64,000 nt of DNA from Anaerohabitans sp036788095 (GTDB lineage: Bacteria > Zhuqueibacterota > Zhuqueibacteria > Residuimicrobiales > Residuimicrobiaceae). The number at the start of each line of letters is the position of its first letter. The first letter of the stretch is position 1. The translations under genes and the position numbers were made by a program. Below, in pieces: positions 45,602-53,665 of this stretch. Under the pieces are notes generated by a model. It saw only the letters and a list, made by a program, of their open reading frames with translations, ran no database searches and was not told where the DNA came from. The stretch lies in contig DAIQOA010000002.1 in NCBI GenBank assembly GCA_036788095.1, positions 1-64,000 of the forward strand, in the 5' to 3' direction.

Positions 45602-46870
45602 ATGTTGGATGTCAAGGTTATCCGCGAAAATCCCGAGGCCGTGCGCCAGGCCGTCAAAGACAAGGGCGATCAGGCGGATGTGGACGGCCTGTTGAAATGG
45701 GACGTCGCCCGCCGCGAGATCATCGCCCGGGTGGAGGCCGGCCGCGCCGAACAAAACCGCGTCACCCAAAAGGTGGCGGAGATGAAAAAGGCCAAACAGG
45801 ACGCGGGCGAAATCATCGCGGAGATGAAAGCACTTTCGGATCGCATCAAGGGATGGGACGAAGAGCTGCGTGCGGTGGAGGCCAAGATCTATGAGATCCA
45901 AATCCGCATCCCCAACATTCCGCACGCCAGCGTGCCCAAAGGCGATCCGTCCCATAATTTGGAGATCAAACGCTGGGGCGATCCGCCGAAAATCGATTTT
46001 CACCCATTGCCCCATTACGAACTCGCCGAGCGGTTGAGCCTGGTGGATTTCAGCCGCGGCGCCAATCTGGCCGGCAGTTCCTTTGTCAGCTACCGCGGTC
46101 TCGGCGCTAAACTGGAACGGGCGCTGATCAATTTCATGATCGATGTGCACGTGGAGAAACACGGCTACACGGAGATCTTTCCGCCGTTCGTGGTCAAACG
46201 CGAGGTGCTGTTCGGCACCGGCCAGTTGCCGAAACTGGAAGAGGACATGTACCACATTCCGCAGGACGATCTATTTCTTATTCCAACGGCCGAAGTGCCG
46301 GTGACCAATTTACACCGCGGCGAGGTGCTGGACGGCGAGGATCTGCCCATCCGCTACACCGCCTACACCCCCTGTTTCCGGCGCGAAGCCGGCACCTATG
46401 GCAAAGACACCCGCGGCCTGGTGCGCATCCATCAATTCAACAAAGTCGAGATGGTCAAGTTCGTCAAGCCGGAATCCTCCTATGAGGAGTTGGAGAGCCT
46501 GCTGGCCGAGGCGGAGGAAATTTTACAGCTGTTGGGATTGCCCTATCGCGTCATCCTGCTGGCCAGCGGCGATCTGAGCTTTTCCGCGGCCAAATGCTAC
46601 GACATCGAGGTGTATGCGCAGGGGATGGATAAATGGCTGGAGGTTTCTTCCTGCAGCAACTATGAGGACTTTCAGGCCCGCCGCGCCAACATCCGCTTTC
46701 GCGCCTTCAAAGGCGCAAAGCCGGAATATGTGCACACCCTCAACGGCTCCGGGCTGGCGCTGCCAAGAACCGTGATCGCCCTTATGGAGAATTATCAGAC
46801 CGAAGAGGGTAACGTGATTGTGCCGCCGGTGCTGCGCCCCTACCTGGGCGTGGATCTTATCAAACGCTGA
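45602..46870 (+). CDS. serS: Seryl-tRNA synthetase
   Basis: About 422 residues. The N-terminal helical arm (MLDVKVIRENPEAVRQAVKD ... LRAVEAKIYEIQIRIPN) grips tRNA-Ser. The class II core shows motif 2 FRREAGTYGKDTRGLVRIHQ and motif 3 NGSGLALPRTVIALMENYQT. ATG 45602 follows AAGAGGTG. It comes 59 bases after the phosphoglycosyl transferase in the same direction, with no separate promoter evident, and ends at the terminator 46891-46934. Confidence 0.96.
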   Translation: MLDVKVIRENPEAVRQAVKDKGDQADVDGLLKWDVARREIIARVEAGRAEQNRVTQKVAEMKKAKQDAGEIIAEMKALSDRIKGWDEELRAVEAKIYEIQIRIPNIPHASVPKGDPSHNLEIKRWGDPPKIDFHPLPHYELAERLSLVDFSRGANLAGSSFVSYRGLGAKLERALINFMIDVHVEKHGYTEIFPPFVVKREVLFGTGQLPKLEEDMYHIPQDDLFLIPTAEVPVTNLHRGEVLDGEDLPIRYTAYTPCFRREAGTYGKDTRGLVRIHQFNKVEMVKFVKPESSYEELESLLAEAEEILQLLGLPYRVILLASGDLSFSAAKCYDIEVYAQGMDKWLEVSSCSNYEDFQARRANIRFRAFKGAKPEYVHTLNGSGLALPRTVIALMENYQTEEGNVIVPPVLRPYLGVDLIKR

Positions 46871-46890
46871 GTGCGGCGAACCCGCGTCTA

Positions 46891-46934
46891 AAAAAAGGTC
46901 GGGCGCGATAAAAGGCGCCCGACCTGATTTTTTA
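46891..46934. terminator. Bidirectional terminator between serS and the outer-membrane protein gene
   Basis: Arms GGTCGGGCGC (46897-46906) and GCGCCCGACC (46915-46924) form a perfect 10-pair stem with an 8-base loop. A T-rich tract follows on the plus strand and a run of A precedes it, which is a T run for the minus strand. It can stop both convergent transcripts. Confidence 0.9.
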
Positions 46935-46955
46935 TTTCCCCAATGACCTATCGTG

Positions 46956-48170
46956 TTACGGTTTGTTCTTCGGCTCCGCCGGACTTTCCGGCTTGGCCTC
47001 GCCGGGTGTTTCTAAAATTTTTCGCAACCGCTCCAGCAGATCCTCCATGCGTTGCCGCTCACTGCGGATGCGCTCCAGCTCCGCCTCCGCCCCTTCGGTT
47101 TTCTTCCGCTCCTTGGCCAGATCGTCATAAATTTTTTCTTCCGGCGTCGCCTTTTCGATGATGACCGCCCGCTTGAGCGCATTCTCCTTTTTGCGCACCA
47201 TCTGCGCTTTGGCGGGATTCAGCGAGAGCAGGGCGCCGACGCTGATGCGCCATTGCGGCAGATTCAATTCGTCATGCCAGGGCACCGCGGCGTAGCTGCC
47301 CTGTTCGCCGTTATAGAGCGTCTCATCCTTGCCGCCCAAAATACGCAGATCCATCGCCACCCGCAACTTCATCCACAAATTCGGTGCATAGGTGATGCCG
47401 GGCGTCGCATAGAGGCTGTTCTCACGCGTGTAGGCGTTCACCGGCGGTTTGGAGGAAAACGCGCGGCCATGGATCTCGCCGAAAAAGCCGAAATCCTGCC
47501 AGGTGGTGCTAAAGGCGCCGCCGTAGATGAACTCCACCGTGTTTTTTTCCACCGTCAGTGTATCCAGGGGGTTGGCCACCAGACGGGCGCCCACGTCGTT
47601 ATGCGTCACCACGCCGGCGTTAAAATGGATGTTCATTCCGGTTTCAGGATACAGCGGTTCAGTAAGGATGGTGGCCAGGGCGGTGACGCCCACGTTGATG
47701 CGGCCGGCGGAATAGTTTTCCAGCGGCAGGTTGTGAAACTCACCGGTGGGCAGACGGAGATCCAGTTGCACGCCAAAGCGCGTGTTGCCGCTGCTGCGGC
47801 CCAAGGATCCCAGCTTGGCATGCAGAATCAGATCATCCGGCAGATTGTAGCCGTTGCTGTTGCGATGATTGTCCTGATAGAGAATGGAGGAAATCCCCAG
47901 TTCAAAGTGGGAGGTGAGACCATACGACAGGCCAAAGCTGCCCTGAATGTCCCAGAAGGTTTGACCCGCGGATAGTCCGGAGGGCTCCTGATGAACCTCG
48001 TCCTTGAAAAAGGCGCGCGCGTGAGCGCCAAGGAACAGGGCGGATTTCGGCGCACCGTAGGCCGGCCGAACGTGAAGAGTCCCGGACCCGAATCCGATAG
48101 TGGACGCGACCACGTTCGATGAAGACAGCAGCCAGAGCACGGAAGCAGGGAGCAGGACAAATCGTTTCAT
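46956..48170 (-). CDS. Outer-membrane beta-barrel protein with a C-terminal coiled coil
   Basis: About 404 residues. The signal peptide (MKRFVLLPASVLWLLSSSNVVA) is followed by repeated amphipathic strands rich in Gly and aromatic residues (FGLSYGLTSHFELGISSILY, RFGVQLDLRLPTGEFHN, LYATPGITYAPNLWMKLRVA), the composition of an outer-membrane barrel of about ten to twelve strands. From residue 335 a charged coiled coil (DDLAKERKKTEGAEAELERI) and a Pro/Glu-rich tail follow in place of an OmpA peptidoglycan domain. I recognise the class but no named family. ATG 48170 is preferred; a TTG/ATG 5 codons upstream is possible. Promoter at 48215-48243. Confidence 0.7.
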   Translation of the reverse strand: MKRFVLLPASVLWLLSSSNVVASTIGFGSGTLHVRPAYGAPKSALFLGAHARAFFKDEVHQEPSGLSAGQTFWDIQGSFGLSYGLTSHFELGISSILYQDNHRNSNGYNLPDDLILHAKLGSLGRSSGNTRFGVQLDLRLPTGEFHNLPLENYSAGRINVGVTALATILTEPLYPETGMNIHFNAGVVTHNDVGARLVANPLDTLTVEKNTVEFIYGGAFSTTWQDFGFFGEIHGRAFSSKPPVNAYTRENSLYATPGITYAPNLWMKLRVAMDLRILGGKDETLYNGEQGSYAAVPWHDELNLPQWRISVGALLSLNPAKAQMVRKKENALKRAVIIEKATPEEKIYDDLAKERKKTEGAEAELERIRSERQRMEDLLERLRKILETPGEAKPESPAEPKNKP

Positions 48171-48214
48171 CTGCAAGCCTTCCACTAAAACGAATCAGTA
48201 TTTCAAGCTAGAGT

Positions 48215-48243
48215 AATGTACCAAAAAGTTCAGACCCATGCAA
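48215..48243 (-). promoter_or_regulatory. Promoter of the outer-membrane protein gene
   Basis: On the minus strand TTGCAT (48243-48238) and TACATT (48220-48215) with a 17-base spacer; start near 48208. A perfect 15-base palindrome (48245-48259) abuts the minus-35. Confidence 0.55.
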
Positions 48244-48244
48244 T

Positions 48245-48259
48245 ACCAAAATTTTTGGT
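48245..48259. promoter_or_regulatory. Palindromic operator candidate
   Basis: ACCAAAA-T-TTTTGGT is a perfect inverted repeat of seven bases around one base, directly upstream of the minus-35 of the outer-membrane protein promoter. The position suits an activator or repressor; no protein is known. Confidence 0.4.
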
Positions 48260-48375
48260 CCGGGGGAATGCAGCTTGCCGTTCACGCGCCTCTGCGCAGA
48301 TGCGGCGGGCGAACAGGCCCCGTCCTCAGCCGGAAACGAGATAGAAAAAAATAGGGCTCAACCGCACCGTTGTGC

Positions 48376-48680
48376 CTGTCTTTATAATACAAACTAGTAT
48401 CTTTTTTGTTAAAAAATAACATTTTTGTATTAATTCATTTGATCAAATAACCACATTAGAGAAGGAAAATCCACGCTTTTCGCCCTGTGGCGAGCAAAAA
48501 GACAGACCTAGCGACAAAACTAACACGTTAATATTATTCAAATTTGTATGAATTAAACATATTATTACATTTATGTAGTATTTATCATAGTCAAATGCTC
48601 CTGAGAGCGGCGCCTTCTGCCGCAGCAATTATTCTAACAATCTACTTAACAACGGCTTACAAAATTGAGTGCAAATAGAA
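48376..48680. other. A/T-rich non-coding tract upstream of the ammonium operon
   Basis: This stretch is far richer in A and T than the rest. It contains a 12-base palindrome (ATTTGATCAAAT, 48437-48448), a GTTA...TAAC repeat and a small TCGCC/GGCGA hairpin near 48480. No frame with a ribosome site was seen. Together with the sigma-54 promoter it may be an upstream activating region; a bent or protein-bound segment would be expected there. Confidence 0.4.
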
Positions 48681-48694
48681 CAACGCCCCGCTTC

Positions 48695-48710
48695 TGGCAT
48701 TCTATTTGCT
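48695..48710 (+). promoter_or_regulatory. Sigma-54 promoter of amtB-P-II-glnN
   Basis: TGGCAT-TCTAT-TTGCT matches the minus-24/minus-12 consensus (TGGCAC-N5-TTGCA/T) with exact spacing and the invariant GG and GC. Initiation would be near 48720, about 35 bases before the ATG of amtB. This is the usual control of ammonium genes by NtrC-type activators, and the window encodes such a regulator at 18756-20120. Confidence 0.75.
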
Positions 48711-48754
48711 TTCGGGTGGCCAAACAACGATAATTCTGCCTGATGGAAGAGTGT

Positions 48755-50086
48755 ATGAAATTAACCGCCTGCAAACGGATGTTGCCGCTGACCTTGCCGG
48801 TCTTCGCCGCGCTGTCCCCGGTCTATGCCCAGTCCCCAGCGCCCTGCGCCATCGATTCCGGCGCCACCGCCTGGATGCTCACCTCCACCGCTTTGGTCCT
48901 GCTAATGATCCCGGGCCTGGCCATGTTTTACGGCGGCCTGGTGCGCACCAAAAATGTGCTCGGCACCATGATGCACAGCTTTGCCGCCATGGCCATCGTC
49001 GGCGTGCTCTGGGTGGTCTGCGGCTATGCCATGAGCTTTGGCCCAAACGCCCTGGGCGGCTGGATCGGTTGGAAAAAAGAGTACTTTTTTCTTTCCGGCA
49101 TCGACACCACCATCCTCAACGCCCATGTGCCGGAATATGTCTTTGCCATGTTCCAGGGAAAATTCGCCATGATCACCCCCGCGCTGATCGCCGGAGCGTT
49201 TGCCGAACGCGTCAGCTTTCGCGGATACTGCCTGTTTATCACTCTGTGGAGCCTGCTGGTCTATAATCCCCTCTGCCATTGGGTCTGGGCCAGCGACGGC
49301 TTTTTGTTCAAGCTGGGCGCCATCGATTTCGCCGGCGGCACGGTGGTGCATATCGCAGCCGGCGTGTCCGGTCTGACCGCAGCTCTGTACCTGGGCGCAC
49401 GACGCGGCTATCCTAAAACCGCCATGAATCCCAGCAACCTGGTCATGACCCTCATGGGAGCAGGACTGCTGTGGGTGGGTTGGTTCGGTTTCAACGCCGG
49501 CAGTTCAGTGTCCAGTGGATTGGATACCGCCCGTGCGCTGACGGTCACCCAGGTCGCCGCTGCCACGGGTGCAGCCATGTGGATGTTGATCGAAGCACTG
49601 CAGCACGGTAAAGCCACCAGCCTGGGCATTGTCAGCGGCATTCTCGCTGGTTTGGTGGTCATCACCCCTGCGGCCGGTGTGGTGCAGCCGGCCGGCGCCA
49701 TGGCTCTGGCTGCGGTGGCCTCGTTGGTCTGCTATGCAAGCATTCAAATCAAAAACAGAATGGGCTATGACGACAGCCTCGACGTGTTTGGCATTCACGG
49801 CGTCGCCGGTCTGCTCGGCGCCCTGTTTTTAAGCTTTTTCATCCGGCCGGCGTGGATGGCCGAAGCCGCTGCCAAAGCCGGCGGCAGTTGGACCGCCTGG
49901 CAACAACTGGCCGTGCAGTCCCTTGGCGTGGGACTCACCATCCTCTACTCGGGCCTGCTCTCCCTCGGACTGGTGATTCTGGTGGAAAAGACGGTGGGCT
50001 TCCGCCTGGAGGGCAAGTTAGAGTCCGCCGGCATGGACAGCAGCCTGCACGGCGAACAAGGCTATGGATTGATCAACCTGAGTTAA
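48755..50086 (+). CDS. amtB: Ammonium transporter
   Basis: About 443 residues with a signal peptide (LPVFAALSPVYAQ) and eleven membrane helices. Family marks: WMLTSTALVLLMIPGLAMFYGGLVR, GPNALGGWIG, FAERVSFRGY, the pore histidine region VVHIAAGVSGL and DDSLDVFGIHGVAGLLGA, GWFGFNAGSS. It conducts ammonium/ammonia into the cell. ATG 48755 follows GGAAGAG; an in-frame ATG four codons upstream is possible. A P-II gene starts 19 bases later, the usual regulator pair. Confidence 0.95.
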   Translation: MKLTACKRMLPLTLPVFAALSPVYAQSPAPCAIDSGATAWMLTSTALVLLMIPGLAMFYGGLVRTKNVLGTMMHSFAAMAIVGVLWVVCGYAMSFGPNALGGWIGWKKEYFFLSGIDTTILNAHVPEYVFAMFQGKFAMITPALIAGAFAERVSFRGYCLFITLWSLLVYNPLCHWVWASDGFLFKLGAIDFAGGTVVHIAAGVSGLTAALYLGARRGYPKTAMNPSNLVMTLMGAGLLWVGWFGFNAGSSVSSGLDTARALTVTQVAAATGAAMWMLIEALQHGKATSLGIVSGILAGLVVITPAAGVVQPAGAMALAAVASLVCYASIQIKNRMGYDDSLDVFGIHGVAGLLGALFLSFFIRPAWMAEAAAKAGGSWTAWQQLAVQSLGVGLTILYSGLLSLGLVILVEKTVGFRLEGKLESAGMDSSLHGEQGYGLINLS

Positions 50087-50105
50087 GGAAGGACAGGACC
50101 CCTGC

Positions 50106-50447
50106 ATGAAACTGGTCACCGCCATCATACAACCGGACAAACTGGACGATGTGCGCGAAGCGCTCATCGCGGCCGAGATCACCCGCATTACCGTCAGCCG
50201 GGTGTCCGGCCATGGTCGCAGCGTCAATCAGGATTTGTATCGCGGCCAGACCGTGGTCCCGAATCTGCTGCCCAAAGTCCGGCTTGACATCGCCTGCAAT
50301 GATGCGTTCGTAGAGATCACCGTGGCGGCCATCTTGCAAGCCGCGCGCCATAACGGCGGCCGTATCGGCGATGGGAAAATATTCATCACCCATTTGGAAG
50401 AGTGTATTCGCATTCGCACCGGCGAACGGGGCGGCGACGCCATCTAG
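50106..50447 (+). CDS. P-II family nitrogen regulator with an altered T-loop
   Basis: 113 residues. The fold is clear (MKLVTAIIQPDKLDDVREAL, LPKVRLDIAC, NGGRIGDGKIFI, CIRIRTGERGGDAI). The T-loop departs from GlnB/GlnK: GHGRSVNQDLYRGQTVV is one residue shorter, the glutamine that binds Mg-2-oxoglutarate (Gln39 in E. coli) is Ser, and the uridylylation tyrosine (Tyr51) is Val; the earlier tyrosine of LYRG is kept. So it may not be modified by GlnD. It sits between amtB and glnN and probably regulates one or both. Confidence 0.93.
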   Translation: MKLVTAIIQPDKLDDVREALIAAEITRITVSRVSGHGRSVNQDLYRGQTVVPNLLPKVRLDIACNDAFVEITVAAILQAARHNGGRIGDGKIFITHLEECIRIRTGERGGDAI

Positions 50448-50517
50448 GCGCTGAACAGCCGTCCGCTTTCGTCCCGGTTCACTATTTTTATTCATCATCC
50501 CCATCAAGGAGAAAAAA

Positions 50518-52728
50518 ATGTCCATCAAAACATCCGGCGCCAATCTGCGCCAACAGGTTCTATTGACCATCGCCGCTAATAATAAAATAGACTATACGCC
50601 GCAGACCGTGTCGAGCCCCAAGATTTATGGCATCAACTGCTTTACCGAGCAGGTGATGCGCGAAAAGATGCCCAAGGATGTGTACAAAAAACTGCGCGCC
50701 ACCATCCGCAAAGGCGAAAAGCTGGACATGGCCATCGCCGACGTGGTGGCCCACGCCATGAAGGAATGGGCCTTGAGCAAGGGCGTCTCTCATTTCACCC
50801 ACTGGTTTCAGCCGCAGACCGGACTGACCGCGGAAAAGCATGACGCCTTTATCGAAATTGATGAAGAGGGCATGGCTCTGGAACGGTTCCGCGGCGAGCA
50901 GCTGGTGCAGGGCGAACCCGACGCCTCCTCGTTCCCCAGCGGCGGCATGCGCACCACCTTTGAGGCGCGCGGCTACACTATGTGGGACCCCTCCAGTCCG
51001 GCGTTCATCATGGAAGGACCCAAGGGCGGCATCCTCTGCATCCCCTCGGTCTTTATCAGCTACACCGGTGAAGCGCTGGATAAAAAAACGCCGCTGCTGC
51101 GCTCCATGGAGTCGCTGAGCCGTTCGGCGCTGAAAATATTGCAGCTGTTCGGCAACAGCAAAGCCGACCGGGTGATCACCACCATCGGCACCGAGCAAGA
51201 GTATTTTCTCATCGACAAGTCGTTTTTTACGCTGCGTCCGGACCTGCGCATCACCGGCCGAACGCTGCTGGGCGCGGAACCGCCCAAGGGACAGCAGCTG
51301 GAGGACCATTACTTTGGCGCCATCAAGGACCGCGTCCTCGCTTTCATGCAGGACTCGGAGGTCGAGCTCTACAAAGTGGGCGTGCCGGCCAAAACCCGCC
51401 ACAACGAAGTGGCGCCGCATCAGTTCGAAATTGCACCGATCTTTGCCGAAGCCAATGTGGGGGCGGACCGCAATCAGTTGATTATGGAAATTCTGAAAAA
51501 AACGGCCAACCGCCACGGACTGTCGCTGCTGCTGCACGAAAAACCCTTTGCCGGCATCAACGGCAGCGGCAAACACAACAACTGGTCCATGGCTGATTCG
51601 GAGGGCAACAATCTGCTCGAACCCGGCAAAACGCCGGATGAGAACCTGCAGTTCCTGGTATTTCTCACCGCCGTGCTGCGCGCCGTCTATTATTATGGCG
51701 ATCTGTTGCGTGCCGCCATCGCCTCGGCGTCCAACGATCACCGACTCGGCGCCAACGAAGCGCCGCCGGCGATCATGTCCGTTTTTCTCGGCGATCAGTT
51801 GACCAAAATCCTCGATGCGATTAAAACCGGAAAAACCGTCAAGGCGACGGCGCAGAACATCATCGATCTGGGCCTCACCAAACTGCCGGCCATTCTGCGC
51901 GATAACACGGACCGCAACCGCACCTCACCCTTTGCCTTCACCGGCAACAAGTTTGAATTCCGCGCCGCCGGCTCGCTGGCCTCGGTGTCGCTGCCCAACA
52001 CCATCCTCAACGCCGCGGTAGCCGATTCACTGGAAGTGCTCTACGCCGATCTCGAGAAAGAGATCGAAAAGGGCACGGAATTCAAAACCGCGGTGATCAC
52101 CATTCTGCGCAAGCACATCAAGGATACCGAGGCCGTTCGCTTCAACGGAAACAACTATAGCAAGGAGTGGGAACAAGAGGCGGCGCGACGCAATCTGCCC
52201 AACGTTAAAAACACCGCCTATGCCCTGGACAGCCTGGTGGCGCCGAAGAACCTTGAAATGCTGTTGCGTCAGAAGGTGTTCAATAAAATCGAGCTGGAAT
52301 CGCGCTATCACACCAAGCTGGAACAATACATCAAGACCATCGAGATCGAGTGCGAGACCATGAACAACATGATCAACGGCATGGTGATCCCCGCGGCCAT
52401 GACCTACCAGGCGACGCTCATCGAGGTGGTGCAGGGATTGAAAAACCTCAATGCCGTGGTGCCGGAAGCGTCGTACAACTCCGAGATCGATCTGCTGAAA
52501 AAGATCACCGAAACCATCGCCCGGCTCAAGGCGGGCCAGAACGATCTGACGGCCGCGGTGGAAAAAGCCGAGGTGATTGAGGATCTATCGCGCCGCGCCA
52601 AGTTCATCGCCGATCACATCCTACCCCTGATGACCAAGGTGCGCAAACCGGCGGACGAGCTGGAGAACCTGGTGGCGGACGATCTGTGGCCGCTGCCGAA
52701 ATATTCAGAAATGCTCTTCATCCTGTGA
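50518..52728 (+). CDS. glnN: Glutamine synthetase type III
   Basis: 736 residues, far longer than types I and II. Type III signatures: SHFTHWFQPQTGLTAEKHDA, SFPSGGMRTTFEARGYT, GTEQEYFLID, HNEVAPHQFEIAP, EKPFAGINGSGKHNNWS and RNRTSPFAFTGNKFEFRA, with the metal- and substrate-binding residues intact. It condenses glutamate and ammonia with ATP in a large dodecamer; this class is common in Bacteroidetes and cyanobacteria. ATG follows AAGGAGAAAAAA. It is the third gene of the ammonium operon and its 3' end overlaps the convergent sugar kinase by 24 bases. Confidence 0.96.
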   Translation: MSIKTSGANLRQQVLLTIAANNKIDYTPQTVSSPKIYGINCFTEQVMREKMPKDVYKKLRATIRKGEKLDMAIADVVAHAMKEWALSKGVSHFTHWFQPQTGLTAEKHDAFIEIDEEGMALERFRGEQLVQGEPDASSFPSGGMRTTFEARGYTMWDPSSPAFIMEGPKGGILCIPSVFISYTGEALDKKTPLLRSMESLSRSALKILQLFGNSKADRVITTIGTEQEYFLIDKSFFTLRPDLRITGRTLLGAEPPKGQQLEDHYFGAIKDRVLAFMQDSEVELYKVGVPAKTRHNEVAPHQFEIAPIFAEANVGADRNQLIMEILKKTANRHGLSLLLHEKPFAGINGSGKHNNWSMADSEGNNLLEPGKTPDENLQFLVFLTAVLRAVYYYGDLLRAAIASASNDHRLGANEAPPAIMSVFLGDQLTKILDAIKTGKTVKATAQNIIDLGLTKLPAILRDNTDRNRTSPFAFTGNKFEFRAAGSLASVSLPNTILNAAVADSLEVLYADLEKEIEKGTEFKTAVITILRKHIKDTEAVRFNGNNYSKEWEQEAARRNLPNVKNTAYALDSLVAPKNLEMLLRQKVFNKIELESRYHTKLEQYIKTIEIECETMNNMINGMVIPAAMTYQATLIEVVQGLKNLNAVVPEASYNSEIDLLKKITETIARLKAGQNDLTAAVEKAEVIEDLSRRAKFIADHILPLMTKVRKPADELENLVADDLWPLPKYSEMLFIL

Positions 52729-53613
52729 ACGAATGACGCCCGGCTTGATCAGCCGGGCGTTCTGCTCTCCACACCAAACCGCCTTGTCCACCGCTGCATC
52801 CATATCTCCGGTTTCACTCCACTCCGCCGCCAGACCAGCGGCAAACGCATCCCCGCTGCCGATGGCATTGACCGGGACAACGGCCTTCACCGGCCGGCGG
52901 ACCACGCGTCCACCCTGCACATACCATACAGGCTGTGCACCATCGGTCAACACCACGCGGATGCCGCTCTGCTCCAGAGCGATCATCTTTTCCATAATTT
53001 GCGTTTCAGACACCGTAGAACAACCCGGAAAAAACGTATCCTGAAACTCTTGCCGGTTGGGCTTGATCAGGTCGGGCTGACTGGCCAGTGAATCCAGCAG
53101 ATCCCTGCCGCGATAATCCAAAAGGACGGGTACGCCCCGCTCCCTGGCCTGACGCACCATCCAGGGCAAAATATCCGCGGTGAATCCAGGGGCCTTGCTG
53201 CCCGAAAGGATCACCATACGAGTCTCTGGCAGCAGCTGCAGAAAACGCGCGCGTATTCGTCCGTCCGTGTGCGGCGACACCGGCGGCGCCTCTTCGACGA
53301 TCTCGGTGGCGGTGTGCGCAGTTAAACTGAGCAGCGTCGTGCAGATGCGAATCTCTGATTCCGAATCCACCCAACTCAGAACTAGCCCGTCCTGCCTGGT
53401 CAACTCGACAAAGTAATCGGCAAGCACACCGCCCAGTTGGGTGAGATGTATCGCCTCTTTGCCCAGCTGATGCAGCACACGGGTGACGTTCACCCCTTTG
53501 CCAGAGGCATCCACCCGCAGCGCGAGGCATCGGTTCACTTGATTTTCCTGCAGGCAGGCGAGCTCGCAGGTGCGCTGCAACACGGGATGCAGAGAGACAG
53601 TCAAAAAATGCAT
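52705..53613 (-). CDS. PfkB-family sugar kinase (1-phosphofructokinase/tagatose-6-phosphate kinase type)
   Basis: 302 residues with the ribokinase fold: HFLTVSLHPVLQRTCELACL at the start, RVDASGKGVNVTRVLHQLG, VILSGSKAPGF, DLIKPNRQEF and the C-terminal anion-hole motif NAIGSGDAFAAG with the catalytic Asp. The FruK/LacC subgroup shares the start and the GKGVNV stretch. Its substrate may be ribose-1-phosphate-derived or hexose phosphate; position after a nucleoside hydrolase fits a sugar from nucleosides, but that is inference. It shares no overlap with the nucleoside hydrolase (52 bases apart). Confidence 0.88.
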   Translation of the reverse strand: MHFLTVSLHPVLQRTCELACLQENQVNRCLALRVDASGKGVNVTRVLHQLGKEAIHLTQLGGVLADYFVELTRQDGLVLSWVDSESEIRICTTLLSLTAHTATEIVEEAPPVSPHTDGRIRARFLQLLPETRMVILSGSKAPGFTADILPWMVRQARERGVPVLLDYRGRDLLDSLASQPDLIKPNRQEFQDTFFPGCSTVSETQIMEKMIALEQSGIRVVLTDGAQPVWYVQGGRVVRRPVKAVVPVNAIGSGDAFAAGLAAEWSETGDMDAAVDKAVWCGEQNARLIKPGVIRSQDEEHF

Positions 53614-53665
53614 GAGATCGATTCCATAGAGGGAGGGTTGGTCGAGCGAGACGCCGCGGATCCGC

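Noticed and set aside
48364..48375. GCAC-N4-GTGC repeat as an NtrC binding site
   Set aside because: The known NtrC site has seven bases between GCAC and GTGC; four is too short to claim it.
48437..48448. ATTTGATCAAAT as an FNR/CRP box
   Set aside because: FNR and CRP sites have a gap of four to six bases between the TTGAT and ATCAA halves; here they overlap. Kept only as an unassigned palindrome.
48443..48628. Minus-strand frame in the A/T-rich tract
   Set aside because: Composition follows from the A/T richness; no ribosome site and no recognisable features.
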